This document shows, one piece after another, positions 17,647-26,141 of a stretch of 64,000 nt of DNA (within the stretch, counting starts at the first letter, position 1; every line of letters starts with the position of its first letter). The notes under the pieces are model-generated. The model was not told the origin of the DNA. It saw only the letters and a program-made list of their open reading frames with translations, and searched no databases. This DNA comes from Vannielia litorea (GTDB lineage Bacteria; Pseudomonadota; Alphaproteobacteria; Rhodobacterales; Rhodobacteraceae): assembly GCF_019801175.1 (NCBI RefSeq), contig NZ_JAHVJR010000002.1, positions 124,001 through 188,000 on the forward strand, in the 5' to 3' direction. A program made the position numbers and the translations under genes.

Positions 17647-18300
17647 ATGGCTCTGCGCATCAACGACACCGCCCCCGACCTGACCGTCACCACCGACCAG
17701 GGCGAGATCTCGCTGCACGACTGGATCGGCGACAGCTGGGCGATCATCTTTTCTCACCCGAAGGACTTTACCCCCGTCTGCACCACCGAGTTTGGTGCGG
17801 TGGCCCAGCTGGCCGACGAATGGGCCAAGCGGAACACCAAGGTGCTTGGCGTCTCGGTCGACGGCGTGGAAGATCACAAGAAATGGAAGGGCGATATCCA
17901 GAGTTTCGGCGGCGCCGAGCCGACCTTTCCGATCGTGGCTGATGACGGTCTGGAGTTGGCCAAGGCCTTCGACATGCTCCCCGCAGATGCCTACTTGCCC
18001 GATGGCCGCACCCCGGCCGACAGCGCAACCGTCCGCTCTGTCTACATTATCGCGCCGAACAAGAAGGTGCAGCTGGTCATGACCTACCCGATGACCGTGG
18101 GCCGGAACTTTGCCGAAGTGGTGCGCGCGCTCGACGGGCTGCAGCGCACTTACGAGCAGCCGCTGGCCACCCCCGCCAACTGGGAAACCGGGCAGGACGT
18201 GATCGTGGCGCTGGCGCTGGACGATGCCGCGGCAGAAGAGAAATACGGCACGCTCGACAAGAAACTGCCCTACCTGCGCTTCGCCAAGAACCCGGGCTGA
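17647..18300 (+). CDS. Peroxiredoxin, 1-Cys (Prx6) type
   Basis: This 217-residue AhpC/TSA-fold protein has the peroxidatic Cys in FTPVCTTEFG (residue 45). The Prx6-type length and C-terminal domain (ATPANWETGQDVIVA, KLPYLRF) are present. No resolving Cys is seen in the rest of the chain, consistent with 1-Cys chemistry. It reduces H2O2 and organic peroxides in the cytoplasm. The start at 17647 has a strong AAGGAGG. A clear terminator follows. The divergent neighbour is a gamma-glutamyltransferase, so a thiol or redox link is possible but unproven. Confidence 0.95.
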   Translation: MALRINDTAPDLTVTTDQGEISLHDWIGDSWAIIFSHPKDFTPVCTTEFGAVAQLADEWAKRNTKVLGVSVDGVEDHKKWKGDIQSFGGAEPTFPIVADDGLELAKAFDMLPADAYLPDGRTPADSATVRSVYIIAPNKKVQLVMTYPMTVGRNFAEVVRALDGLQRTYEQPLATPANWETGQDVIVALALDDAAAEEKYGTLDKKLPYLRFAKNPG

Positions 18301-18342
18301 GCCGCGCCTGAGACCCTGCGGCAACATCCCGCAGATGTGAGA

Positions 18343-18372
18343 AAGCCTCGTTGGTGACAACGGGGCTTTTTT
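18343..18372 (+). terminator. Intrinsic terminator after the peroxiredoxin gene
   Basis: AAGCCTCGTT at 18343-18352 pairs with AACGGGGCTT at 18359-18368 (one T-G wobble) around a 6-nt loop and is followed by TTTT. It is a classical Rho-independent terminator 43 bp after the stop. Confidence 0.9.
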
Positions 18373-18432
18373 GCTAGGCTTTGTTGCGAAAGGTGCGTGG
18401 CCGCAGCGCTTGGCGCCGCGCAGATGGATTGA

Positions 18433-19107
18433 ATGACGAACCCCTACCGGCGGATTTGCGCCGTGCTTGCCCTCGTGATCGGAGCGGGTCTGGCCGCTTC
18501 CGCGCCCCTGCATGCTCAGGAGGCCGTTGGCGAGGCTGGGGCAGAGGCCGCGGTGTTGATCGATGACGCCGCGGAGGTGGATGTTTCCGAAGGGGTCAAC
18601 ACTGACGGTATCATCGGCGAAGACGTGCAGGTGACGCGCGCCGATGACGGCACCCCCATCGTGCGCGTGGCGATCCCGGCTACCGTGTTCATGCCAATCG
18701 AGGATGAGGAGCACGAAGACATGCTCTTTACCCTTCAGGAAGAGCTTAACCGTCTGGGTTGCGATGCCGGGCCGGTGGATGGCGACTGGGGCCGCCGCTC
18801 GGAGCAGGCGATGGACCGGCTGCGCGATGCAGTGCCCGACATCTCGGAAATGGAGTTATCGATCACCCTTGCCGGACTGATGCAGATGATGCCCGAAGGC
18901 ACATGCCCGCTGGTCTGCTCGGTGCGCGAGGTGAAGGTCGACAATCGCTGCGAGCTGAAGACCTGCCCCTCCGGGCAATACCTCGACACACGCGGCTCCT
19001 GTCAGGTCCGGCAGGCCAAGGCCTCGAAACCCAAGCGCAGCAGCAGCGGGGGTGGCGGCTCGGCACGCAAATGTGCAACCTACAATGGCCGGACCTACTG
19101 CAATTGA
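18433..19107 (+). CDS. Exported Cys-rich protein with peptidoglycan-binding-like helix bundle
   Basis: This 224-residue protein has a signal peptide (MTNPYRRICAVLALVIGAGL...LHAQ) and an acidic spacer. A segment, LQEELNRLGCDAGPVDGDWG (about residues 101-120), resembles the PG_binding_1 motif. The C-terminal half has eight cysteines in all from GC onward, including CPLVCSVREV, RCELKTCPSGQY and the last CATYNGRTYC, probably disulfide-bonded. A Ser/Gly linker precedes the end. It likely sits in the periplasm near peptidoglycan. It is followed by another small exported protein. No specific function is recognised. Confidence 0.72.
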   Translation: MTNPYRRICAVLALVIGAGLAASAPLHAQEAVGEAGAEAAVLIDDAAEVDVSEGVNTDGIIGEDVQVTRADDGTPIVRVAIPATVFMPIEDEEHEDMLFTLQEELNRLGCDAGPVDGDWGRRSEQAMDRLRDAVPDISEMELSITLAGLMQMMPEGTCPLVCSVREVKVDNRCELKTCPSGQYLDTRGSCQVRQAKASKPKRSSSGGGGSARKCATYNGRTYCN

Positions 19108-19137
19108 GCGCGGGGCGGCCCTGCGGGAGGTGATGAG

Positions 19138-19812
19138 ATGAAACTTCTGACCTTGGCCCTCGCCCTGATGATGGCCGTGACCCTGCCGGCAACCACCGCC
19201 AAGGCAGAGCTGAAGTTGCGGATGAGCTTTACCGAAAAGCAGGTGCGCACCCGTGGCCTCGGCCGGTCGAACGACACTTGCCGCACGGTCTATGACATCA
19301 ACCAGTTCGGCGGGCTGCTGGCGATTGAAACGGTGAAATCCAACTGCAAGACCTTTGAGATTGGTGCCAAGCGTGGGGCGGATGGCTCGGCCTCTGCGCT
19401 GGTTTTCGAAGGCCCTTCCAGCCGCCAGCGCAAATCGTGCAGCTACTCGGCCAAGAGCCGCACCGAGGCCTGCAACGATGGCAGCAAGGTGCGCCTGCCC
19501 CCCGGCATCGCGGTGAACTACAAGGCCACGGTCGACACCCGCAGCCGCTACCAGCTCAGCCGAAGCGGGCTGACCGCCACCGTCAACGCCAACCGTGTGC
19601 TGACCACCGCTGAGGGCAGCAAACAGGTGACCGAGGCGGGCTTTCGCATGAAAGTGGCGCTGCAGGGAAACAAGTGCCAGTTGACCGAACTTGTCTCCTC
19701 TTCGACCACGCAGGTGACGGAGGCCGGAAGAGGCCGGGCAGTGAGGGGGGCCACGCAGCGGGAGAGCCGCAAACTGGTGAAGGCCGAAAGCTGCCAGGTT
19801 ATCAGTCGCTGA
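19138..19812 (+). CDS. Exported protein of unknown function with six cysteines
   Basis: The 224-residue product has a clear signal peptide (MKLLTLALALMMAVTLPATTAKA). The mature part is basic and beta-rich in appearance, with six cysteines (DTCRT, SNCKT, KSCSY, EACND, NKCQL, ESCQV) that could form three disulfides. I do not recognise a family. It lies 30 bp after another Cys-rich exported protein and 2 bp before a phosphatase gene, so the three are likely one operon. The start has a GGGAGGTGATGAG ribosome-binding stretch. Confidence 0.7.
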   Translation: MKLLTLALALMMAVTLPATTAKAELKLRMSFTEKQVRTRGLGRSNDTCRTVYDINQFGGLLAIETVKSNCKTFEIGAKRGADGSASALVFEGPSSRQRKSCSYSAKSRTEACNDGSKVRLPPGIAVNYKATVDTRSRYQLSRSGLTATVNANRVLTTAEGSKQVTEAGFRMKVALQGNKCQLTELVSSSTTQVTEAGRGRAVRGATQRESRKLVKAESCQVISR

Positions 19813-19814
19813 AG

Positions 19815-20576
19815 ATGAAATGGCTGTCATGGCTCCCGTTCGGCTGGTCGCGCTCGGCCCCGACAGCGCCCGGCTTTCGTGGCTCGCCCCCCCAGCCTGA
19901 CGCCGCATTTGTGGCCATCGGAGACATCCACGGCCGGGACGATCTGCTTGCGCGGTTGCTTAGCCGTCTGGAGCAGGAAGCGCCGGGCCTGCCGCTCATC
20001 TTTGTTGGGGATTACGTGGATCGCGGGGAAGCTTCGGCAGGGGTGCTGCGACGGCTCAATGCACTTTGCGAGGACGGCCGCGCCGTTTGCCTATGCGGCA
20101 ACCACGAGGACATGATGCTCGATTTTGCCCGCGGGAAGTATCCGCGGTGGCTGGCCTACGGCGGCTTGCAGACCCTCGCGAGTTTTGGCCTTGGCGCAGA
20201 GGTGTCAGAAGAGGGCGGGCCGGAGCTTGAGGCCGCGCAGGAGGGGTTGGCCAAGGCTCTGGAGGCGGAGGGTTTGCATGAGTGGCTGACGGCCCTGCCG
20301 CGCTATTGGCAGAGCGGCAACGTGGCCGTCACCCACGCGGGCGCTGACCCGTCACGGCCTATCGCTGCCCAGCGACATTCGCTCACGTACGGCCACCCCG
20401 GGTTTTTCTCGACGCCGCGCCCGGATGGCATCTGGGTGGTCCACGGCCATTATATTCGCGATGAACCAGAGGTCGTCCCCGGTCGCATTGCCATCGACAC
20501 CGGGGCCTATGCCACCGGGCGGCTGACAGCCGTGATTATGGCACCGGGAGAGACACCGCGCTTCATCGAAGCCTGA
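19815..20576 (+). CDS. Metallophosphoesterase (bacterial PPP-type serine/threonine phosphatase)
   Basis: The 253-residue product carries the PPP-family dinuclear metal motifs in order: GDIHGRDD (about residue 37), GDYVDRGE (about 64), GNHEDMM (about 95), then THAG and VVHGHY. Such small phosphatases dephosphorylate proteins or nucleotides such as diadenosine tetraphosphate. The start at 19815 is 2 bp after the previous stop; the frame upstream overlaps that gene. A bidirectional terminator follows. The substrate is unknown. Confidence 0.87.
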   Translation: MKWLSWLPFGWSRSAPTAPGFRGSPPQPDAAFVAIGDIHGRDDLLARLLSRLEQEAPGLPLIFVGDYVDRGEASAGVLRRLNALCEDGRAVCLCGNHEDMMLDFARGKYPRWLAYGGLQTLASFGLGAEVSEEGGPELEAAQEGLAKALEAEGLHEWLTALPRYWQSGNVAVTHAGADPSRPIAAQRHSLTYGHPGFFSTPRPDGIWVVHGHYIRDEPEVVPGRIAIDTGAYATGRLTAVIMAPGETPRFIEA

Positions 20577-20586
20577 GAATAAAGCA

Positions 20587-20616
20587 GAAAGGCCCGAGGT
20601 TTCCCCCGGGCCTTTC
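20587..20616. terminator. Bidirectional terminator between the phosphatase gene and pnp
   Basis: GAAAGGCCCG at 20587-20596 pairs perfectly with CGGGCCTTTC at 20607-20616, giving a 10-bp stem with a 10-nt loop. It lies between two convergent genes and can serve both strands (A/T-rich flanks on each side). Confidence 0.85.
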
Positions 20617-20639
20617 CGTGTTCGTCAGGTCGAGTGGCC

Positions 20640-22775
20640 TCAGTCGGCCTTCTCTTCCTTCTTGATCTCTTCGCCGGTCTCCTGGTCGACAACCTTCATC
20701 GACAGGCGCACCTTGCCGCGATCGTCGAAGCCCAGCAGCTTGACCTTCACCTCTTGGCCTTCCGACAGCTGGTCGGAGGGGTGGTTGAGGCGCTGGTTGG
20801 CAATCTGGCTGACGTGCACGAGGCCGTCGCGCTTGCCGAAGAAGTTCACGAAGGCGCCGAAATCGACGATCTTCACGACCTTGCCGTTGTAGATCTTGCC
20901 CTCTTCCGGCTCGGCGACGATCGAGTGGATCATCTCGCGGGCCTTCTCGATGCACTCGGCATTCGGCGATGCGATCTTGATGACACCATCGTCGTTGATG
21001 TCGACCTTGGCACCCGAAACCTCGACGATCTCGCGGATCACCTTGCCGCCCGAGCCGATCACTTCACGGATCTTGTCGGTGGGCACGTTCATGGTTTCGA
21101 TGCGCGGGGCGTGGGCCGAGAACTCGGTGCGCCCGGCGGTCAGAGCCTTGCTCATCTCGCCGAGGATGTGCATCCGGCCTTCCTTGGCCTGAGCCAAGGC
21201 GGCTTTCATGATTTCGGGCGTGATGCCCGCAACCTTGATGTCCATCTGGAGCGAGGTGATGCCCTCTTCGGTGCCGGCCACCTTGAAATCCATGTCGCCG
21301 AGGTGATCCTCGTCGCCGAGGATGTCGGTCAGGATGGCGTAGGAGCCGTCATCTTCCAGCACCAGACCCATGGCCACACCAGCCACCGGGGCCTTCAGCG
21401 GCACACCGGCGTCCATCATCGAGAGCGAGCCGCCGCAGACGGAAGCCATCGAAGAGGAGCCGTTGGACTCGGTGATCTCCGAGACCACGCGGATGGTGTA
21501 GGGGAAGTCAGTCGGTGCGGGCAGAACGGCCTGAAGCGCACGCCAGGCCAGCTTACCGTGGCCGATTTCACGACGACCCGGAGGGCCGAAACGGCCAACC
21601 TCGCCCACCGAGTAGGGGGGGAAGTTGTAGTGCAGCAGGAAGTTGCTGCGGTAGTTGGCGTGCAGCGCGTCGATGATCTGCTCATCGTCACCGGTGCCGA
21701 GCGTGGTGACCACGAGGCCCTGCGTCTCGCCGCGGGTGAAGAGCGCAGAACCGTGGGTCCGGGGCAGGATGCCCACTTCGGAGGTGATGGCGCGCACATC
21801 GGTGGTCGAGCGACCGTCGATCCGCTTGCCGTTTTTCACCACGTCGCCACGGAGAATGGAGGACTCGAGCTTTTTCAGCGCGGAACCGAGGTTCTTGTCT
21901 TCCTTCTGCTCGTCGGTCAGGGCGCCGAGGATCTTCTCCTTGGCGGCGGACACGGCAGCAGTGCGCTCCTGCTTGTCGAGGATCGCATAGGCGGCGCGCA
22001 TGTCCGTCTCGCCAGCGGCTTTCACGGCCTCATAGAGCTCGGAGTAATCCGGCGGCTGGTAGTCGAATGGCTCTTTGGCAGCTTCTTCAGCCAGCGAAAT
22101 GATCAGGTCGATGACCGGCTGGATTTGCTCGTGGGCGAAGGTCACGGCGCCGAGCATCTCGTCTTCCGAAAGCTCGTAGGCTTCGGACTCGACCATCATC
22201 ACCGCGTCCTTGGTGCCGGCGACCACGAGGTCGAGGCGCTGGTCGGGGTTCAGGCGCAGCTGGTCCATGTCCTGCACTTCGGGGTTCAGCACGTATTCGC
22301 CATCCTCGAAGCCGACGCGGGCGGCGGCGATCGGGCCCATGAAGGGGGCGCCGGAGATGGTGAGCGCGGCCGAAGCGGCGATCATGGCGACGATGTCCGG
22401 GTCGTTGACCAGATCGTGCGAGAGCACGGTGCAGATCACGAGGACTTCGTTTTTGAAGCCCGGCACGAAGAGCGGGCGGATCGGACGGTCGATCAGGCGC
22501 GAGGTGAGCGTCTCTTTCTCGGTCGGACGGCCTTCACGCTTGAAGAAGCCACCGGGCACTTTACCGGCGGCGTAGTATTTTTCGTTGTAGTGAACGGTAA
22601 GGGGGAAGAAGTCCTGCCCTTCCTTCTGGGTCTTGGCGAAGGTCACGTTGGCCATGACAGAGGTTTCGCCCAGGGTCGCGATGACGGAGCCATCGGCCTG
22701 ACGGGCCACACGCCCGGTTTCGAGGGTGAGGGTCTCTTCGCCCCACTCCATGGATTTCTTGGTAATTTTGAACAT
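20640..22775 (-). CDS. pnp: Polyribonucleotide nucleotidyltransferase (PNPase)
   Basis: The 711-residue enzyme has two RNase PH-like domains (first GRPTEKETLTSRLIDRPIRP; second with the catalytic FTRGETQ and GDMDFKVAGT), then a KH domain (IREVIGSGGKVIREI) and an S1 domain (GKVVKIVDFGAFVNF...GLVHVSQ). It degrades RNA 3' to 5' with phosphate and works with RNase E in the degradosome. The start at 22775 gives MFKITKKSMEWG after GGAAAC; the frame upstream to 22913 lies in the structured leader. rpsO, the usual upstream neighbour, lies about 2.4 kb away with two unrelated genes between. Confidence 0.98.
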   Translation of the reverse strand: MFKITKKSMEWGEETLTLETGRVARQADGSVIATLGETSVMANVTFAKTQKEGQDFFPLTVHYNEKYYAAGKVPGGFFKREGRPTEKETLTSRLIDRPIRPLFVPGFKNEVLVICTVLSHDLVNDPDIVAMIAASAALTISGAPFMGPIAAARVGFEDGEYVLNPEVQDMDQLRLNPDQRLDLVVAGTKDAVMMVESEAYELSEDEMLGAVTFAHEQIQPVIDLIISLAEEAAKEPFDYQPPDYSELYEAVKAAGETDMRAAYAILDKQERTAAVSAAKEKILGALTDEQKEDKNLGSALKKLESSILRGDVVKNGKRIDGRSTTDVRAITSEVGILPRTHGSALFTRGETQGLVVTTLGTGDDEQIIDALHANYRSNFLLHYNFPPYSVGEVGRFGPPGRREIGHGKLAWRALQAVLPAPTDFPYTIRVVSEITESNGSSSMASVCGGSLSMMDAGVPLKAPVAGVAMGLVLEDDGSYAILTDILGDEDHLGDMDFKVAGTEEGITSLQMDIKVAGITPEIMKAALAQAKEGRMHILGEMSKALTAGRTEFSAHAPRIETMNVPTDKIREVIGSGGKVIREIVEVSGAKVDINDDGVIKIASPNAECIEKAREMIHSIVAEPEEGKIYNGKVVKIVDFGAFVNFFGKRDGLVHVSQIANQRLNHPSDQLSEGQEVKVKLLGFDDRGKVRLSMKVVDQETGEEIKKEEKAD

Positions 22776-22790
22776 GTTCGTTTCCTGTAG

Positions 22791-22822
22791 GGGAGCGCTC
22801 CCGGGCGTATCCCGGGTCTCCC
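22791..22822 (-). promoter_or_regulatory. Stem-loop in the pnp 5' leader
   Basis: GGGAG at 22791-22795 pairs with CTCCC at 22818-22822, enclosing CCCGGG (22800-22805) paired with CCCGGG (22811-22816). It ends about 15 nt before the pnp start. In enterobacteria a pnp leader hairpin is the target of RNase III/PNPase autoregulation; a similar role here is inference from position and structure. Confidence 0.5.
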
Positions 22823-22987
22823 GTTTGAGTGGCGGCCCCATTGCCGCCGGCCCCTGATACCTATTCCATCGAGCGCCGGGGCCTTGGCGCAACGTCTCAG
22901 ATGCGCGGGCCATACAGGAAAGTTGTGGCGATGGGAAGCTTTGTGAACGGACCGGGCCGGCTTGCGAGGTCCGCGCGCGGGCTGCGG

Positions 22988-24115
22988 TTACTCTGCCAGC
23001 CTGTCGCGCGGCAGGGTGATCTGGCGGATCATACCTTCCGGTCGCAGATCGGTTTCGAGCGTGCCGTCCAGCTGGCCTTCAATCGCAAGCGACACAAGGC
23101 GCGAGCCGAAGCCCGCGGGCTGACCGGCCTCTTGGGTGGCGCGGCCGGTCTCTTCCCAGCGGATCTTGAGGTCGTTGCCCTCAACGCCCCAAGTCACCGC
23201 AAGCCGCCCTTGAGCTGCAGCAAGCGCCCCGTATTTGGCGGCATTCGTGGCCAGCTCGTGCAGGGCCAGCGAGAGCGAGGTGCTGGCGCGCGGGCCGAGC
23301 ACAACATTGGGGCCATCGATCCCTGTCAGATGCTCGTCTCCATAAGGGGTGAGCAGGGTAACGAGGAGGTCGTGCAGGGAGATCCTGTCGCCCACCGGCT
23401 GACCCGCCTGAATGGCCGGGGCAAGGAGGTTGTGGGCATTGGCCAGTGCGTGAAGCCGCGCAGCGAGGGCGGATGACTCCTCGCCATTCGCATGGCTCAG
23501 GCGCACCATTCCGGACACCACGGTGAAGAGGTTCTTCACCCGGTGATTCAGCTCTTGCACCAGCAACTGGCGCTCGGAGAGAGCCTGATGCAGGCGAATC
23601 TCGCTCTCGACGATCCCGGCAATGTCTTCGAGCGCCTTCATCTGCCCTTCGGACCATTCATGCGCCTCGGAATCGATGGCGCAGAAGGAGCCAAGAACTT
23701 CGCCCCCCGGCCCGTGAACCGGCACTCCGAGATAGGCGATGACGCCAAGGTCGCCCACTGCGCCATTGCCCGCCAGAAGCGGATGGGTCCGGGCATCGAC
23801 CACCGCAAGGGAGGTGCGGGACGACACCACGTATTGGCAGAAAGAGTGGCTTAGAGGCGTTTCGCGCTGCTCCACACCGGCTTCTTCGAGACCGGATTGC
23901 GCTTTGAAGAACTGGCGGCGATTGTCGACGAGCGAAAGCAACCCCACAGGCGCGCCCGTGATCTGCCTGGCCAGTCGCACCGCGCGATCATAGACCTCTT
24001 CCGGCACGCTATCCATGAGCCCGGTCTTGGCAAGGTCGGCCAGCCGCTCGCGGCGGCCCAACTCGTCCTCATGCCCTTCAGGTTCGGTGGTCGGAAATTC
24101 CGGCACTCCCGTCAT
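22988..24115 (-). CDS. GAF-domain sensor histidine kinase, HWE/HisKA_2 type
   Basis: This 375-residue soluble kinase has an N-terminal GAF domain (about residues 25-175) including the SHSFCQYVV segment. The phospho-acceptor His is in VQELNHRVKNLF (residue 191). The ATPase N-box is HELATNAAKYGAL, followed by a Trp-x-Glu (RWEETG) as in HWE kinases. In alphaproteobacteria such kinases often phosphorylate PhyR-like or single-domain regulators in stress and light responses. No response regulator is adjacent and no membrane segment is present. It is probably a cytoplasmic small-molecule or redox sensor. Confidence 0.9.
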   Translation of the reverse strand: MTGVPEFPTTEPEGHEDELGRRERLADLAKTGLMDSVPEEVYDRAVRLARQITGAPVGLLSLVDNRRQFFKAQSGLEEAGVEQRETPLSHSFCQYVVSSRTSLAVVDARTHPLLAGNGAVGDLGVIAYLGVPVHGPGGEVLGSFCAIDSEAHEWSEGQMKALEDIAGIVESEIRLHQALSERQLLVQELNHRVKNLFTVVSGMVRLSHANGEESSALAARLHALANAHNLLAPAIQAGQPVGDRISLHDLLVTLLTPYGDEHLTGIDGPNVVLGPRASTSLSLALHELATNAAKYGALAAAQGRLAVTWGVEGNDLKIRWEETGRATQEAGQPAGFGSRLVSLAIEGQLDGTLETDLRPEGMIRQITLPRDRLAE

Positions 24116-24302
24116 TCTGCCCGGCCTCCCTCTGCGCGGCGGTTCGGGCCAAGGGGTTAGCAGGCTCGGCGGGCCGGTGAAATAAAATTTGAGGTTAATG
24201 CCAAAGGTTTGTGCGGGTTTATGTCGATCCGTGCCATTGCGGTGCGATGCAGTGTGTCATTTGCCAAGTGATCGCAACCTCAGGCTGCGATCTGACCAGC
24301 AC

Positions 24303-25016
24303 TCACGCGATGTGGCGTGGCGCCTTGGATATGCCGTAGGCCTTGCGGGCGGTGACGAGGCGCAGATCTTCCGGGTCCATCCCGATGCTCATCATGGTGC
24401 GCCGGTCATAGCGCTCCCGCGCTTTTGCCGGGCTGTGTGCGGTGCCGAAGAGCCGATCGATCCAGCCCATCCCGGCGGTTACGTGAAAGGTGGCGTGATG
24501 GTCCTGATAGTGGTGGGCCATGTGCTCGCGAGTCACCCACCGCCCGAACCGCCCCTTTGTCACGTTTAGATGCGCCAGTGTGTGGCAGTACTCGTAGAAG
24601 GCGAAGGCCGAAGCGGAGCCGACGAAGAGCGCGACCCAAGCTACCTTTGCCGCCAGCCAGAAACCCAGCAGTGGCCAGAGCACCAGCATGTGCGCGGCGA
24701 AGGACCCGGCGGCAAAGCGGAGCGGGAACCAGTGATCGTCGCCAGTGAAGAACTCTTCATCCTGAGGAAATTCATGGTGCCCGATGTGGCTGCGGTAGAG
24801 CCGGTTGAACGGGCTCTGCGCTGTCGGCGGCTTGCGGTGGTAGATGAAGCGGTGGATCAGGTACTCATTGAACCACTGGATCACCACGCCATAGGCGATG
24901 GCCGCCAGCATCCAGAGCTGGAAGTCGAACACGACCAGCCCCAAGCCCACCAGCCAGAACGGGAACAGCCGGTGCAGCCCGCCCATGTGAATGATGACGC
25001 GTAGCGCTGGGATCAT
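24303..25016 (-). CDS. Fatty acid hydroxylase / sterol desaturase superfamily membrane protein
   Basis: This 237-residue membrane protein has the eight-His diiron cluster of the family: HRFIYH (residues 55-60), HIGHH (77-81), HTLAH and HMAHHYQDHH. About four hydrophobic segments flank them. Such enzymes use di-iron and O2 to hydroxylate or desaturate lipids, carotenoids or sterols in the membrane. The start at 25016 follows a perfect GGAGGAG. The substrate is not evident; a carotenoid or hopanoid/ornithine-lipid role is possible. It is a single gene between rpsO and the histidine kinase. Confidence 0.88.
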   Translation of the reverse strand: MIPALRVIIHMGGLHRLFPFWLVGLGLVVFDFQLWMLAAIAYGVVIQWFNEYLIHRFIYHRKPPTAQSPFNRLYRSHIGHHEFPQDEEFFTGDDHWFPLRFAAGSFAAHMLVLWPLLGFWLAAKVAWVALFVGSASAFAFYEYCHTLAHLNVTKGRFGRWVTREHMAHHYQDHHATFHVTAGMGWIDRLFGTAHSPAKARERYDRRTMMSIGMDPEDLRLVTARKAYGISKAPRHIA

Positions 25017-25129
25017 GGTTCTCCTCCTGCGCTTAGGATGGGTGCGGCAGGGCGCACCGGTCAAGCGGCAGGGCGCGGCGACGTTGCGTTGCGCGGGAGG
25101 TGGCGGAACAGGGGCAGCCTTGTGACGAA

Positions 25130-25160
25130 CAAAAAAGGGGCAGCCGTGAGGCCACCCCTT
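25130..25160 (-). terminator. Intrinsic terminator after rpsO
   Basis: On the minus strand AAGGGG (reading 25160-25155) pairs with CCCCTT (25140-25135), with an inner GCC/GGC pairing and a GTGA-type loop. It is followed by a run of six T residues (25135-25130). It lies about 25 bp after the rpsO stop. Confidence 0.9.
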
Positions 25161-25182
25161 CGCTTGTCCCTGGCGGTCCGTC

Positions 25183-25452
25183 TTAGCGGCGGATGCCGAG
25201 CTTGCCGATGAGGTCCTTGTAGCGGGCCTCGTCTTTGTTCTTGAGGTAGTCCAGCAGCTTGCGGCGCTGAGCCACGAGCTTCAGAAGGCCACGGCGGCCG
25301 TGGTTGTCCTTCTTGTGGGTTTTGAAGTGCTCGGTGAGCGTGCTGATCCGCGAGGAGAGGATGGCAACCTGAACTTCGGGCGAACCGGTGTCGCCGTCCT
25401 TGGTGCCGTATTCCTTGATGACGCGGGCCTTGTCTTCAGCAGTGATCGACAT
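25183..25452 (-). CDS. rpsO: 30S ribosomal protein S15
   Basis: The 89-residue product is full-length S15: MSITAEDKARVIKEYGTKDG, GSPEVQVAILSSRI, HFKTHKKDNHGRRGLL and QRRKLLDYLK. S15 binds 16S rRNA helices 20-22 early in 30S assembly. The start at 25452 follows AAAGGAG. In most proteobacteria it sits between truB and pnp; here both lie on the same strand but are separated from it by other genes. A strong terminator follows. Confidence 0.99.
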   Translation of the reverse strand: MSITAEDKARVIKEYGTKDGDTGSPEVQVAILSSRISTLTEHFKTHKKDNHGRRGLLKLVAQRRKLLDYLKNKDEARYKDLIGKLGIRR

Positions 25453-25600
25453 CGGGGTCTCCTTTGGTTTGGTGTTGCGGGCGCAAGCCGGGATGTCGTC
25501 CAGCAGGGTCCATGGAGTGGGCCGCCCGGGCGATCCCGGTCGACAGAGGGGGCGTATAGGCCAAGCCCGTCCAGATGGGAAGGTGATTCGTCCGCGCCGG

Positions 25601-26068
25601 TCAGTCGGCGTTGGCCGGGGGCATCTCGCCCGGTTCGGCCTGCGGCGGATCTTCTGGCTGGGTTCCGGCGCCATCGGGGGCTGGCAGTTGCTCTTCAACC
25701 CGCTGCTCGGCTTCGGCTTCGGATTTCTCCTGATCCAGTTCTACGCCCAGTTCTGCGGCCCATTCGGCGAGGATCGGGATAAAATCGACCTGGCTCAGCA
25801 GGTAGGCGAGGATCGAGACCAGAACGGTCGCGCCCACAACAGAGCCGAGACCGAAGGCCATGCCGCGCAGCAATTGAAAGGCGATCAGGCGCCAGAACTG
25901 CGCGTAGACCCGCAGGAACTTGTGATCGTTCAGCTTGGCCACTTCCTCGCGCAGCGCCACGATCTCGCGCTGAAGATCAGAGCGCGTGGCATCATGCGCG
26001 GCGTCTGCTTCGGCGGCGCTCTGGGTGGCCACGGGATCGGAGGAGAGGTGCGGGTCGGGGTCGCTCAT
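25601..26068 (-). CDS. DUF5665-type small membrane protein
   Basis: This 155-residue protein has a polar N-terminus with a coiled-coil-like stretch (LQREIVALREEVAKLNDHKFLR). A central hydrophobic segment follows (about residues 60-90, GLGSVVGATVLVSILAYLL), then an acidic, Pro-rich tail. The NDHKFLRVY...W motif before the membrane helices is characteristic of the DUF5665 family of alphaproteobacteria. The function is unknown. It probably sits in the inner membrane with both polar ends cytoplasmic. It lies upstream of rpsO by about 150 bp. Confidence 0.72.
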   Translation of the reverse strand: MSDPDPHLSSDPVATQSAAEADAAHDATRSDLQREIVALREEVAKLNDHKFLRVYAQFWRLIAFQLLRGMAFGLGSVVGATVLVSILAYLLSQVDFIPILAEWAAELGVELDQEKSEAEAEQRVEEQLPAPDGAGTQPEDPPQAEPGEMPPANAD

Positions 26069-26141
26069 GCGCCGACCCTAGCCGAATTCACCGGATTGAA
26101 AACCCGTCAGGAAGTGGCAGGTCGGGCGCAGTTGGCGACGC

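Noticed and set aside
20634..22790. Plus-strand open frame of 718 codons opposite pnp
   Set aside because: Antisense shadow of PNPase, His/Val/Gly-rich with no motif; the minus strand has all PNPase domains.
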